From Palsa-965 sp044448685 (GTDB lineage: Bacteria > Bacteroidota > Bacteroidia > Palsa-965): a DNA stretch of 64,000 nt. The position numbers were made by a program, and so were the translations under genes. Each line of letters opens with the position of its first letter. Position 1 is the first letter of the stretch. Positions 43,052-53,673 of this stretch are shown here, in pieces. Location of the stretch: assembly GCA_044448685.1 (NCBI GenBank), contig JBIOHC010000014.1, positions 26,810 to 90,809 on the forward strand, written 5' to 3'. Under the pieces are notes generated by a model. That model searched no databases. It was not told where the DNA came from and worked only from the letters and a program-made list of their open reading frames with translations.

Positions 43052-43451
43052 ATCGGCTATTTATTAAGGATGAATTAGAACACGTAATGAGGATAAATGC
43101 TGTCCCTTTTTAATGTGCTGAAATTATCAAGTTCCCTCTCTCTCCCAAAACCAAATTCAATGAAATTTTAAGCATTCAAGGAATGGGTAATTACCCTGTT
43201 ATTGCATGCAATTGTTTGGTTATTATAGAGTTGAAGTACGACCTGGATTCGGCTTCCCTGCCAGTCATGGTAGCAATTTCTTCTTATTCACTTCACATGG
43301 AAAGGATCAGTTAAATCACCTTCCTTGTGCCCGCCTGAATAAATAACGCGAGGATCAACAGCTGATTTTATTTTTGGTACGGATGTTGGTATACGATACT
43401 CAGAATGATAACTCACAGCTTTTTATAAACAAAACCCAAAAACCAAATACC
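43052..43451. other. Intergenic region without recognised gene
   Basis: 400 bases with no convincing ORF, hairpin or repeat. TATTTTTG at 43369-43376 could be the -7 box of the small secreted protein gene but has no -33 partner. Confidence 0.4.
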
Positions 43452-43616
43452 ATGAAAAAAATCAGCATGTTTCTCGCAGCAACTTTTCTTTTCGCAGGTC
43501 TGACTTTCGGACAAGATGCAGGTAAGGATGCCAAAAAAGGTGACAAAAAAGGTGCTAAGAAAGAAACTAAAAAGACTGAAAAGAAGGAAGCGAAAAAAGC
43601 CGACAAGCCTAAATAA
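43452..43616 (+). CDS. Small secreted lysine-rich protein
   Basis: 54 residues from the ATG at 43452; the frame opens 26 codons earlier, but only this start gives a signal peptide (KKISMFLAATFLFAGLTFGQ). The mature 34 residues are almost only Lys, Ala, Asp, Glu, Gly and Thr in short KKGDKKGAKKE-like repeats, so a disordered cationic periplasmic or secreted peptide. Followed by a strong terminator, so it is probably expressed as a single gene. Confidence 0.72.
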   Translation: MKKISMFLAATFLFAGLTFGQDAGKDAKKGDKKGAKKETKKTEKKEAKKADKPK

Positions 43617-43635
43617 ATTTTCCTCTTTTCAAGAT

Positions 43636-43669
43636 AAAAACTCCTGCTTTGATCCGGCAGGAGTTTTTT
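43636..43669 (+). terminator. Terminator after the lysine-rich protein gene
   Basis: AAAAACTCCTGC and GCAGGAGTTTTT form a 12-bp stem with a nine-base loop, ending in a T6 run. Confidence 0.88.
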
Positions 43670-43804
43670 CGTTTAGTGCTCAGGAACAGCTTAGGGATGA
43701 ATCATTTAAATAAAAATTAAATGAGTTTCTAATGACTTATCATCTTTCTATTAGTACTTTTAGGCCCGTTCAGAAAAGTATTTACATCTGAAACCTGTTT
43801 AAAC

Positions 43805-45076
43805 ATGATTCATCGCTTTCTTTCTTTCTTCCTCCTGTTGTTCCTCTCTTCATACTGGCCTTCAACATCCGGGGCACAGATGAAGGATACGATTAAACTC
43901 GATATTCAGGCTGTTCAGCAAAGGTTCTTAGCCAAAAATTTGCAAATTATTGCCAATAAATTTAATGTTTCCATAGCCCAGGCACTGGTCATACAGGCTA
44001 AAACATATTATAACCCGAACATAGGTGTGGATGGAAGTGTTTACAACAGCATCACAAAAAAATACTTTGACTGGTCTCCGGACGGAAATTTTGACGGTCA
44101 GCTCACCCAATTATTCTCCATTGCCGGAAAACACACCAATACCGTTAAACTGGCTAAGATCTCTGCCGATGAAGCCCAGCTGGCTTTTGAAGATTTTTTA
44201 AGGGCCTTGTATTACCAGCTTTACAGCGATTACAAAAATATTTATTATACACAACAGCAAATTGATTTACTGATGGCTCAGGAAAAATCACTCAGCGACC
44301 TTATCAGCGGTACTGAACAAATGTTTAAGCTGGGCGCCATTGCCGGGAATGAAGTTTTCCGGCTCAAGGCTGAATTGAATGATCTGGAGAATCAAAATAT
44401 TGCAGCCTGGGGTTCCATGCTTGATTATCAGGCCGATATCAAAGTTATGCTTGTTTATCCGGATTCGGTTTACCTCAAGCTTAAAGAACTCAAACCCCAG
44501 GTTTCTATTCCTCCTCCTTACAATCAGGTTATTTCGGAAGCTGAAAACACCCGGCCGGATGTCCTGCTTGCCCATAAGAACGTGGAACTGAATAAGATGA
44601 ACCTTAAACTTCAGAAATCTACTGCTGTTCCTGATCTGGCCTGGAATTTCAATTACAGTCACTACGGGAGTTATGGTATTGACTATACCGGTACCGGCCT
44701 TGCAATAGATATACCGATTTTTAACCACAACCAGGGTAATATCAAGGCTGCCCGCTATGGAATAACCCAGAGTCAGGTTCAGGACACACTGCAAATCAAT
44801 ACAGTACGTAACCAGGTAGCCACTTCCTATGTAACTTACCTTATGACCAAAGCCAGGGTTGATAAGTTCGATGCCTCTTATGCCAAAGACCTGGAAGAAC
44901 TCAAGGATTTTGCCTTTCAGAACTATAAGAAAAGAACCATTAATTTACTTGAATTTCTGGATCAACTGAGAACATACAACACCGCCAAACTATCACTTAT
45001 TGGCTTAAATTCCAGCTACATAGATGCTCTTAATGACCTGAATTTCAAGACAGGCAAGATGTATCTCAAATACTAG
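43805..45076 (+). CDS. TolC-family outer membrane protein
   Basis: 423 residues. A signal peptide (FLLLFLSSYWPSTSGA) is followed by two OEP repeats with long alpha-helical stretches (AKLAKISADEAQLAFEDFLR-like; ELNDLENQNIAAWGSM) and the second-half PDLAWNFNYSHYGSYG and IPIFNHNQGNIKAARYG that mark TolC/CusC channels. It forms a trimeric exit duct, but no RND pump or membrane-fusion gene lies beside it. The next gene on the strand is the giant adhesin, 160 bases on; co-function is not implied. Confidence 0.88.
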   Translation: MIHRFLSFFLLLFLSSYWPSTSGAQMKDTIKLDIQAVQQRFLAKNLQIIANKFNVSIAQALVIQAKTYYNPNIGVDGSVYNSITKKYFDWSPDGNFDGQLTQLFSIAGKHTNTVKLAKISADEAQLAFEDFLRALYYQLYSDYKNIYYTQQQIDLLMAQEKSLSDLISGTEQMFKLGAIAGNEVFRLKAELNDLENQNIAAWGSMLDYQADIKVMLVYPDSVYLKLKELKPQVSIPPPYNQVISEAENTRPDVLLAHKNVELNKMNLKLQKSTAVPDLAWNFNYSHYGSYGIDYTGTGLAIDIPIFNHNQGNIKAARYGITQSQVQDTLQINTVRNQVATSYVTYLMTKARVDKFDASYAKDLEELKDFAFQNYKKRTINLLEFLDQLRTYNTAKLSLIGLNSSYIDALNDLNFKTGKMYLKY

Positions 45077-45237
45077 CCCACCTCCCCGGTCTGCCTGTTC
45101 ATATCCCTGTTGAAATCAATCCGTAAAAAGAAGGGACACAGGCTGATAAATTGGCACATTTGTCTGAAACTATCACGGGAACCTTTCGTATAAGTTTTAA
45201 GTGTATTAGCTCTCAGCCATTTAACGTATCTTCACTT

Positions 45238-48200
45238 GTGAAAAGAAAACTACTTCTTTCCGTCTTCCTATTATCCGTACTTTCTTCCTTTGCCTCTGAA
45301 TCTGACAGATTCTGGGTTGGAGGTTCCGGTATCTGGTCTAATCCTGCTCATTGGTCAACAACGGATGGAGGCAATGGAGGCGCTTCTGTTCCGGATAAAA
45401 CCACCCGGGTTTATTTCACTGCCCATTCATTCCAGACTCCCAAACCTGTCATCACACTTCCTGATTCTGTTTTTTGTGCTGATTTCAACTGTTCGGAAAC
45501 AGGGTTATCACCGGTATTCGTTTCATCGGGCAAGAATCCTGTACTGACAATCTCCGGATCCTTTCAACTCCCTTCCTTCAAAAGCATTTCTTTCCCGTAT
45601 AAAGGAAAAATTATATTCAATTCATCCGGCAATTCACAGATTGATTTTCACGGCAGTCAGTACCTGGGATCCGAACTCGAGTTTAACGGAACCGGCAGCT
45701 GGAGCCTCGTTCATGACATCGTTACTGCCAATCATTCCATTCTTCATTTTGTCAGCGGGCATCTGCTGACTATGGATCATAACCTTTGCTTCGGCTATTT
45801 CAACGGAGAAGTGAAAAGTAACGGTACACTTGATCTCGGAAAATCCAGCATCACCGTTTATCATAAATGGGTGATGCCCAATTCCCGGTTGTCAGTGAAT
45901 AGTTCAAAGGCAAATATTTTCTTCAATGACACGCTGGCTTGTGAAAATTTCAGAACAAGAGCAATGATTTTCAATAACATTCACACCGCCGTTACCTGCA
46001 ACAACCCACCTCTTTCGGTTACCCTTACATCGGACAGCGTAATTTGTAATGGTCAGTGCAACGGTGCTGTGCATGCAATTGCTTCAGGAGGCGGAGGCCC
46101 TTATGGTTATGCATGGGCTGCTCCGGCCTTATGCAATACCCCTGATTGTGTGGGTTTATGTGCCAATACTTACCTCGTAACAGTAACCGATTCATCGACC
46201 ATGAATACGATTTCCTGTTCCATCGGTATTGCCGCTCCTGCCACATTGGTTATTAATTTTTCCATCACTTCTACCTTGCCTTGTAACGGAAGCTGTACCG
46301 GTGCCATAAAATCCAATCCGAATGGTGGTAATTGCTCCCCTTCCTATGCATATAGCTGGACAACGGGTCAAACGACTCAAACTATTTCCGCATTATGTGC
46401 CGGCACCTATACTCTGACAGTGACAGATTGCAAGGGTTGCACAGCAACACAGTCCAAGGTACTTGGTCAGCCTACCCCTATCGTAACCCATGGTACATTT
46501 ACCAATGTAACCTGTTTCGGATTATGTAATGGCTCAGCAAGTGTTGCTCCTACAGGAGGAACACCGGGTTATACCTATTTGTGGAGCAATGGCGCTGTGA
46601 CAGCTGGCATTTCCAACCTCTGTCCAGGCAGTTATACGTGTACGGTGAAGGATGCCAACGGTTGTACAAAAACCTATGTAGCCACCATCACACAGCCGGC
46701 TGCTCCGTTGAGCTCAACTTTCACAACAACGAATAATCCTTTGGCTTGTAACGGAGTTTGCAATGCAACGGCTTCTGTAACAGTTTCAGGTGGCACCCCG
46801 CCCTATGCCTATTCCTGGTCGCCAGGAGGAATTACCATTCCTTCTCTCTCAGGATTATGTGCTGGTGTTTATGTATTACATACTACGGATGCCAACGGCT
46901 GTACATTGGCTACCACGGTTACCATCACCCAGCCTGCGGTTATTAACGTAACCCTGAACCCGGTTAATCTTGTTTGTGCCGGAGCCTGCAACGGCAGTAT
47001 TTCCTCCGTTGTCACCGGTGGAACAGGAGCATATACCTATTCCTGGTCGAACGGAACAACCCTTTCAACAGTTAACGGACTTTGCGCAGGTTCTTATACA
47101 CTGACAGTGACAGATGCGAATGGCTGTACCGGGTCCAATTCGGTTACAATTACACAGCCTCCTGCCCTGAACATAACACTGAACGGAACCAATATTACGT
47201 GTTTCGGATTATGCAACGGAGGTATTTCCTCGGTTGTTTCAGGAGGAACCGGTGCATATACATACAGCTGGGCACCCGGTAACCCTACCGGACAGGGAAC
47301 AGGATCAATTTCATTTCTTTGTGCAGGCACCTATACGCTCACTGTAACGGATGCTAACCATTGCACCCTTTCAAAAGTTCTGACAATAACCCAGCCTCCG
47401 GCATTGGTTGATAATGCATCAGCCACCAATCAAACCTGTTCAGGCCTTTGCAATGGCAGTGTTACTGCTAGCCCTGTAGGAGGCAATCCTGCTTATTCCT
47501 ATTTGTGGAACCCGGGAGCGGCCAACACTCAAACAGTCAATGCTCTGTGTGCAGGTAATTATACTTTAACAGTTACCGATGCGAGCGGTTGTACAAAAAC
47601 ACAGATAGTGACCATTGGAGCGCCGGCAGCGCTTACCGTTTCAATCAGCTCCACCAATATTTCCTGTAACGGACTTTGTGACGGAACTGCATCCGGAAGT
47701 GTCAGCGGAGGTACAGCACCTTATACCTATTCCTGGGCAAGCGGGCCTACTACTTCTTCAATTTCATCCTTGTGTGCCGGCACTTATACATTAACAGTTA
47801 CAGATGCCAACGGATGTACAGGATCCAATGTAGTGACTATAAACAGTCCTTCAGCACTCGTTGCCAACGCCAGTGCAACTCCGGTTAATTGCTCCGGTGT
47901 TTGTAATGGTTCTGCCACGGCAGCTCCGACCGGTGGTACCGGTGCATATACGTATTCCTGGCAGCCCGTCAGTCTGACCACACAAACAATAAATAATATC
48001 TGTGCAGGCAATTATACGGTTACGGTAACGGATGCCCATGGGTGCTCGGTGAACCAGATTGTTACTGTAACGGCACCACTGACAATACTTGCGAATGTGA
48101 CTGTCACGAATGTAAAATGTTCAGGCTCCTGTAACGGAACGGCCACTGCTGCTCCAACCGGCGGAACCGGAGCGTACACATACAGCTGGAACACGGGTGC

Positions 48201-51200
48201 TGTTACCGTAGGCATTGTCGGTTTATGTGCCGGAAATTATACCTGTAAGGTCACTGATTCACATGGCTGTACAGGAACACAGGTAGTAACAGTTACACAA
48301 CCTGCTGTATTGTCGGCTTCTGTAGGAGGCTCCACCTCTACCTGCGGAAATTGCCAGGGTACTGCAACAGTCAGCGTTAGCGGAGGCACACCGAGGTACA
48401 CCTATTCATGGAATACCGCACCCGCACAAACGACTCCTACCGCTTCCAGTCTGTGTGTAGGAAATTATACATGCACTGTCACAGATGCGAATGGTTGTAC
48501 CACAACAACTGTTGCAACCATTACCCAAACTGTCAATATAACCATCACCAGCAGTTCTACCAATTTAACCTGCCACAGTGTGTGCAATGGAACAGCTACA
48601 GCCAACCCGAGCGGGGGTACAGCTCCTTACAGCTATACATGGTCTACCGCTCCTGTTCAAAATACACAAAATGCAACCGGGCTTTGTGCCGGCTCTTATA
48701 CGGTCACTGTTGATGATGTAAATGGCTGCTTCGCATCGGCTTCGGTAACGTTTACTAACCCGGCTCTGCTGAGTCCGACAATCAGTAAACTGAGTCCAAG
48801 TTGTAACGGGTTGTGTAATGGCAGTGCTTCCGTCTCCACCACAGGCGGAACAGGGGCCTATACTTATTCCTGGACGCCGGGAGGACAGACGACAAACAGT
48901 ATAAGCGCTTTATGTGCAGGAACCTATACGCTTGATGTGAAAGATGCGAACGGCTGCGATTCTGTTGCGAGTTTCATTATTAATCAACCGGCTCCGATAC
49001 TTCCACATCCTGCACCGGTTACACCTTCTACCTGTGCAGCATGTGACGGATCCATTACGGTTGCCCCTACAGGAGGAACTTCTCCTTACACCTATTCCTG
49101 GAACCCTGTCGCAGGTGCCACCCCTACCGTTTCATCGCTTTGTGCCGGATCCTATACTGTAACCATTCATGACAATTCAGGCTGTGACACCGTTGCGAAA
49201 ATAACACTGAGCAGCCCAAGCGGCCCTTCTGCTGTGATGTCTTTCACCCCGGCAAGTTGTAACGGAACCTGCGATGGTACCGCCACGGCAGCAGTTTCAG
49301 GAGGAACACCGCCTTATACATTTACCTGGTCGCCCGGTAATCCTGCAGGCCAGGGGACAACACATATAACCGGGTTATGCGCCGGAACCTATACCATCAA
49401 AGTGGTCGATAATATAGGCTGTACTGTCCTGGTTCCGGTTACTGTTACACAACCTGCTGCATTCGTTCTCACTCCTACCATAACAAATGTAAGTTGCGGA
49501 GGAGCCAACAACGGAAGCATTAACGTTGCAGTTACAGGAGGAACAGCTCCTTATACCTATGCCTGGAATACAGGCTCTACCTCAAATACTATTTCTTTAC
49601 TCAGTCCGGGCAACTATACGGTTACCGTTACAGACAGTCACGGATGTGTTACTTCAGCCATTTATCCGATTACCCAGCCAAGTGTTCTCAATGTATCTAT
49701 CACAACCGTTAATGTTACGTGTAATGGAGCATGCAATGGTTCTGCAACAACAGTTGTGAGCGGGGGCACCGCTCCTTATACCTATTCCTGGTCGAACGGG
49801 GCTACGGCATCCAATATCACCAACCTTTGTCCCGGATCCTATACCGTTAAAGTAACCGACGCGATGGGCTGTTTCCAGAGCCAGATCTGTACCATCACCC
49901 AGCCTCCTTTGCTTACTTCATCAGTCACCTCCACCAATGCAACCTGTAACGGAACATGCAATGGCACGGCCAACGATAATGTCGCCGGAGGAACGCCGCC
50001 TTATTCCTATTCCTGGTCACCGGGTTCACAAACAATTAATCCCATTAACAGCTTATGTGCAGGGGTTTACTGCGTAACAACAACCGATTCAAAAGGTTGT
50101 ACGTCCATTGCCTGTACAACAATAACAGAACCTCCTGCTATAGTAATCAGCATAGCTCATACTGATGCGACCTGTAACGGATCCTGTAACGGATCAGCTA
50201 CTGGAACCGTCAGCGGTGGAACTGGTGCCTATACTTATTCCTGGACGCCTTCAGGCGGTATTGGAGCCTCTGCTATTGGTCTTTGTGCAGGAACCTATAC
50301 CCTGACAGTAACCGATGCTAATGGTTGCACAGCTTCCTTAACCGTGACTATTTCACAACCGGCACCTTTACTGTGCAATGCTACTTCAACGAATCCGACA
50401 TGTCACGGATCCTGCAATGGTACGGCTACCTCCACACCTGTAGGTGGTACTGCTCCTTTCACCTATTCATGGAATACAGGAGCGACAACAGCATCCATCA
50501 ATGGACTCTGTTCAGGCACGTATACAGTGAAAACGACCGACACAAAGGGTTGTACCGATCAGCAAACGGTAGTTATTACTGATCCTGCATCTATCTCAGG
50601 AAGCAGTGCAGTAGCTGATGCCAATTGCGGAGTGTGTAACGGAACTATCAGCCTCATTGCTTCCGGTGGAAACAGCCCTTATTCCTATACCTGGACTCCG
50701 GCCGGAGTAACTGGTCAGGGAACACCCAATATTTCCAACCTATGTGCCGGAAATTATATTGTCAAGATTACCGATGCAAACGGTTGTACGTCAACATTAC
50801 CTGCTATCCCTGTCAATAATACAGGAGGACCTACCAGTGCATCCATAACCATAACGGATCCTACCTGCTCTTATAAGTGCAACGGATCTGCTGTCATCAA
50901 CTCTGTTACCGGCGGAACTCCCGGTTATACCTATACCTGGTTCGACTCCACAGGCTTTAACATGGGTGTGAGTATCACTACCATCACGAATCTTTGCAGG
51001 GGTGGATATATTGCCAGGATTACCGATGCCAGCGGTTGTATCTATTCTCAGATAGTGAATCTGGGATCACCTGCACCTATTGCTTCCAACTCAAGTGTTA
51101 TTCAGAATACGTGCTCGGGACTTTGCAATGCCTCTATCAATGTTGCTCCTACCGGTGGAACAGGTGTTTATACATACCTCTGGAGCCCCGGCGGTCAGAC

Positions 51201-53670
51201 AACTCCCAATATCAGCAACCTGTGTGCGGGTGCCGACACGGTTAAAATTTCGGATGCCAATGGCTGTGATTCTGTATTCACTTTTATCATAGCCCCTGTC
51301 ACAGTACTTACCGGAGCCCTGACAAAAACCAATCCTCCCTGTGCCAATACCTGCGGAGGATCGGCCACTATCAGTATGACAACAGGTACAGCCCCTTATG
51401 CTTATAGCTGGACAGACCCATTGGGCCAGTCTGCTTCAGCAGCAACAAGTCTCTGTGGAGGAACCTATACTGTCACCGTAACCGATGCCAATGGTTGTTT
51501 TATCAAACCGACGACAACACTTACTGCACCGATGGCTGTAACCGGTACACCCGGCATTACTGCACCTACCTGCGGAAGCTGTAACGGATCAGCAAGCATC
51601 AGTCCTGCAGGTGGTACCGCTCCTTATACTTACCTGTGGAGTAATGGCTCCAACACAGCAAATGCCAGTAATCTGTGTGCGGGAGTTTACTCCCTCACTG
51701 TTTATGATGCAAACAACTGCGCCACGACCTTCTCCGTCCCTGTAAGTAATTCCTCCGGCCCTGCTGCCTCCACGATGACCTCTGTAGCGGCCACATGTCA
51801 TGGTTCCTGTAATGGTACTGCCACCGCATCACCAAACGGCGGTCTGGCACCGTATACATTCAACTGGATACCGGGGGGACAAACAACGGCATCCATCACT
51901 GCTCAATGTGCAGGACTTTACTTTGTGCAGGTGACAGATCAGAACGGTTGTACACGAACTGATTCAATCACCATACATCAGCCTGCCGGAATAAATACAA
52001 ACCAGGTTGTTCTTCCTTCCAAATGCGGAAGCGCCAACGGTTCTATTACACTGAGCCCTACAGGAGGCACATCTCCATATACCTATGCCTGGTCCAATGC
52101 ATTGCCTCCGGCAGCAGCTCAAAGCGGCCTGCCTGCAGGATTTTATAACGTCACTATAACAGATGGTGCAGGTTGTAACCAGCTCTTCAACTTCAGTGTC
52201 AATTCATCCAACAGTCCTTCTCTTACAAATATCACCCACAATGCCCTTTGTAACGGAGCCTGTAACGGAAGAGATACCGTGACACCGACAGGTGGAAGCC
52301 CGGGCTATACCTATTCATGGGTTCCTGCACCCGGAGCCGGTGCCGGCACCAATATAGCTTCCCTGATGTGTGCAGGCAGTTATACCGTACAGGTAACCGA
52401 TGCATCCGGTTGTGCTAATTCAGCTACATTCACCATTACCCAGCCTCAGGCAATTTCATTCAGCAATCCGTTGGTGACAAATATTCTTTGCCATGGTCTG
52501 TGCAACGGCAAAATCACCTCTATACCTTCGGGTGGCACCGCCCCCTACACCTATTCATGGAATCCCGGAACGCCCTCGGCAACGGCTACCGATACGGGAC
52601 TGTGTGCAGGTACCTATACACTCTATCTGAACGACAGGAATGGTTGTCTTAATATTGAACATATCCCTGTCACCCAGCCTCCTGCAATGGCATTCACCAG
52701 TGCACTCACCTCTCCGCATTGTGATAATGTAGCCGGAGGAAGTATTGCCATCACACCTGTAGGAGGTACGGCACCGTTTACGTATGCGTGGACAGGTCCC
52801 GGAGCATTCACCTCCACCAGTCAGAATCCTTCAGCAATGATGGGAGGCACCTATACACTCACCGTAACGGATGGAAATGGCTGTAAAGAAATTATTCATG
52901 ACACCTTGAAACCTGTCATTGTACTGGATGCCAATGCCGGTCCGAATAAAAACTTCTGTGCCCTCGGTGTTTCTTTATTGGATGGTACGGCCAGTATCAA
53001 TGCCTTCCAGTACAAATGGTACCAGATGCCGGGAATGGTACTGGTAGATACAAATGCAATTGCGCATTTAACTCCTCCATTAGGAACAACTCAATATACC
53101 CTGATCGTATATAACTCAGGTTGTACAGATACAGCCACAGTAAGTGTCAGTTCCAACTCTCCTCCGGTGGTCAGTGCCGGTCCGACACAGACTATTCTTA
53201 CCAATAGCAGTACTGTGATCGGAGGAAGTCCGACTTGTATCACGGCCACCTCCTTTGTATGGAGCCCATCAACAGGGGTGCAGGATACGGCCAGTTCGAA
53301 TCCAACTGTTGATCCGCTGGTCACAACCACCTATACCATAACGGTTACAGATGGCAACGGCTGTAAAGCAACCGACACCGTAGAGGTGATTGTGCTTCCG
53401 GAGCTTATTTTCCCAAGCGGTATTACACCGAACGGCGATGGAGTCAATGATGTATGGGTTATCGGTAACATCAATCATTTCCCGAACAACGTGGTCGAAA
53501 TTTACAACAGATGGGGAGAGCTCCTCTTCCAGGCAAAGGATTATCAGAATAACTGGAACGGTATGTATCAGGGTAAACAATTACCTGTAGGTACCTATTA
53601 TTATCTGATTGATCTCCATGATCCGCTTTACAAAAAGAAATATTCAGGGCCAATAACCATTATGCGATAA
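45238..53670 (+). CDS. Giant SprB-repeat surface adhesin with type IX sorting domain
   Basis: 2810 residues from the GTG at 45238, which gives a proper signal peptide (KRKLLLSVFLLSVLSSFAS); the frame also has an upstream TTG at 45151. Residues 20-270 form a beta-rich head (FWVGGSGIWSNPAHWS). Then come 30 SprB-type repeats of roughly 70-80 residues, counted by their CNGxCNG/SGGTxPYTYSW cores; each has two Cys in the opening, one in LCAGTYT and one in DANGC. Two PKD-like domains follow (about 2580-2720) and a C-terminal CHU_C sorting domain (FPSGITPNGDGVNDVWVIG, then YNRWGELLFQAKDY) for type B export by the type IX system. It should be a surface filament for gliding or adhesion. PorP/SprF follows after 3 bases. 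Confidence 0.92.
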   Translation: MKRKLLLSVFLLSVLSSFASESDRFWVGGSGIWSNPAHWSTTDGGNGGASVPDKTTRVYFTAHSFQTPKPVITLPDSVFCADFNCSETGLSPVFVSSGKNPVLTISGSFQLPSFKSISFPYKGKIIFNSSGNSQIDFHGSQYLGSELEFNGTGSWSLVHDIVTANHSILHFVSGHLLTMDHNLCFGYFNGEVKSNGTLDLGKSSITVYHKWVMPNSRLSVNSSKANIFFNDTLACENFRTRAMIFNNIHTAVTCNNPPLSVTLTSDSVICNGQCNGAVHAIASGGGGPYGYAWAAPALCNTPDCVGLCANTYLVTVTDSSTMNTISCSIGIAAPATLVINFSITSTLPCNGSCTGAIKSNPNGGNCSPSYAYSWTTGQTTQTISALCAGTYTLTVTDCKGCTATQSKVLGQPTPIVTHGTFTNVTCFGLCNGSASVAPTGGTPGYTYLWSNGAVTAGISNLCPGSYTCTVKDANGCTKTYVATITQPAAPLSSTFTTTNNPLACNGVCNATASVTVSGGTPPYAYSWSPGGITIPSLSGLCAGVYVLHTTDANGCTLATTVTITQPAVINVTLNPVNLVCAGACNGSISSVVTGGTGAYTYSWSNGTTLSTVNGLCAGSYTLTVTDANGCTGSNSVTITQPPALNITLNGTNITCFGLCNGGISSVVSGGTGAYTYSWAPGNPTGQGTGSISFLCAGTYTLTVTDANHCTLSKVLTITQPPALVDNASATNQTCSGLCNGSVTASPVGGNPAYSYLWNPGAANTQTVNALCAGNYTLTVTDASGCTKTQIVTIGAPAALTVSISSTNISCNGLCDGTASGSVSGGTAPYTYSWASGPTTSSISSLCAGTYTLTVTDANGCTGSNVVTINSPSALVANASATPVNCSGVCNGSATAAPTGGTGAYTYSWQPVSLTTQTINNICAGNYTVTVTDAHGCSVNQIVTVTAPLTILANVTVTNVKCSGSCNGTATAAPTGGTGAYTYSWNTGAVTVGIVGLCAGNYTCKVTDSHGCTGTQVVTVTQPAVLSASVGGSTSTCGNCQGTATVSVSGGTPRYTYSWNTAPAQTTPTASSLCVGNYTCTVTDANGCTTTTVATITQTVNITITSSSTNLTCHSVCNGTATANPSGGTAPYSYTWSTAPVQNTQNATGLCAGSYTVTVDDVNGCFASASVTFTNPALLSPTISKLSPSCNGLCNGSASVSTTGGTGAYTYSWTPGGQTTNSISALCAGTYTLDVKDANGCDSVASFIINQPAPILPHPAPVTPSTCAACDGSITVAPTGGTSPYTYSWNPVAGATPTVSSLCAGSYTVTIHDNSGCDTVAKITLSSPSGPSAVMSFTPASCNGTCDGTATAAVSGGTPPYTFTWSPGNPAGQGTTHITGLCAGTYTIKVVDNIGCTVLVPVTVTQPAAFVLTPTITNVSCGGANNGSINVAVTGGTAPYTYAWNTGSTSNTISLLSPGNYTVTVTDSHGCVTSAIYPITQPSVLNVSITTVNVTCNGACNGSATTVVSGGTAPYTYSWSNGATASNITNLCPGSYTVKVTDAMGCFQSQICTITQPPLLTSSVTSTNATCNGTCNGTANDNVAGGTPPYSYSWSPGSQTINPINSLCAGVYCVTTTDSKGCTSIACTTITEPPAIVISIAHTDATCNGSCNGSATGTVSGGTGAYTYSWTPSGGIGASAIGLCAGTYTLTVTDANGCTASLTVTISQPAPLLCNATSTNPTCHGSCNGTATSTPVGGTAPFTYSWNTGATTASINGLCSGTYTVKTTDTKGCTDQQTVVITDPASISGSSAVADANCGVCNGTISLIASGGNSPYSYTWTPAGVTGQGTPNISNLCAGNYIVKITDANGCTSTLPAIPVNNTGGPTSASITITDPTCSYKCNGSAVINSVTGGTPGYTYTWFDSTGFNMGVSITTITNLCRGGYIARITDASGCIYSQIVNLGSPAPIASNSSVIQNTCSGLCNASINVAPTGGTGVYTYLWSPGGQTTPNISNLCAGADTVKISDANGCDSVFTFIIAPVTVLTGALTKTNPPCANTCGGSATISMTTGTAPYAYSWTDPLGQSASAATSLCGGTYTVTVTDANGCFIKPTTTLTAPMAVTGTPGITAPTCGSCNGSASISPAGGTAPYTYLWSNGSNTANASNLCAGVYSLTVYDANNCATTFSVPVSNSSGPAASTMTSVAATCHGSCNGTATASPNGGLAPYTFNWIPGGQTTASITAQCAGLYFVQVTDQNGCTRTDSITIHQPAGINTNQVVLPSKCGSANGSITLSPTGGTSPYTYAWSNALPPAAAQSGLPAGFYNVTITDGAGCNQLFNFSVNSSNSPSLTNITHNALCNGACNGRDTVTPTGGSPGYTYSWVPAPGAGAGTNIASLMCAGSYTVQVTDASGCANSATFTITQPQAISFSNPLVTNILCHGLCNGKITSIPSGGTAPYTYSWNPGTPSATATDTGLCAGTYTLYLNDRNGCLNIEHIPVTQPPAMAFTSALTSPHCDNVAGGSIAITPVGGTAPFTYAWTGPGAFTSTSQNPSAMMGGTYTLTVTDGNGCKEIIHDTLKPVIVLDANAGPNKNFCALGVSLLDGTASINAFQYKWYQMPGMVLVDTNAIAHLTPPLGTTQYTLIVYNSGCTDTATVSVSSNSPPVVSAGPTQTILTNSSTVIGGSPTCITATSFVWSPSTGVQDTASSNPTVDPLVTTTYTITVTDGNGCKATDTVEVIVLPELIFPSGITPNGDGVNDVWVIGNINHFPNNVVEIYNRWGELLFQAKDYQNNWNGMYQGKQLPVGTYYYLIDLHDPLYKKKYSGPITIMR

Positions 53671-53673
53671 CCG

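Noticed and set aside
46000..52920. CRISPR-like or minisatellite reading of the adhesin repeats
   Set aside because: Units are about 210-240 bases, in frame, diverged at the nucleotide level but conserved as protein.
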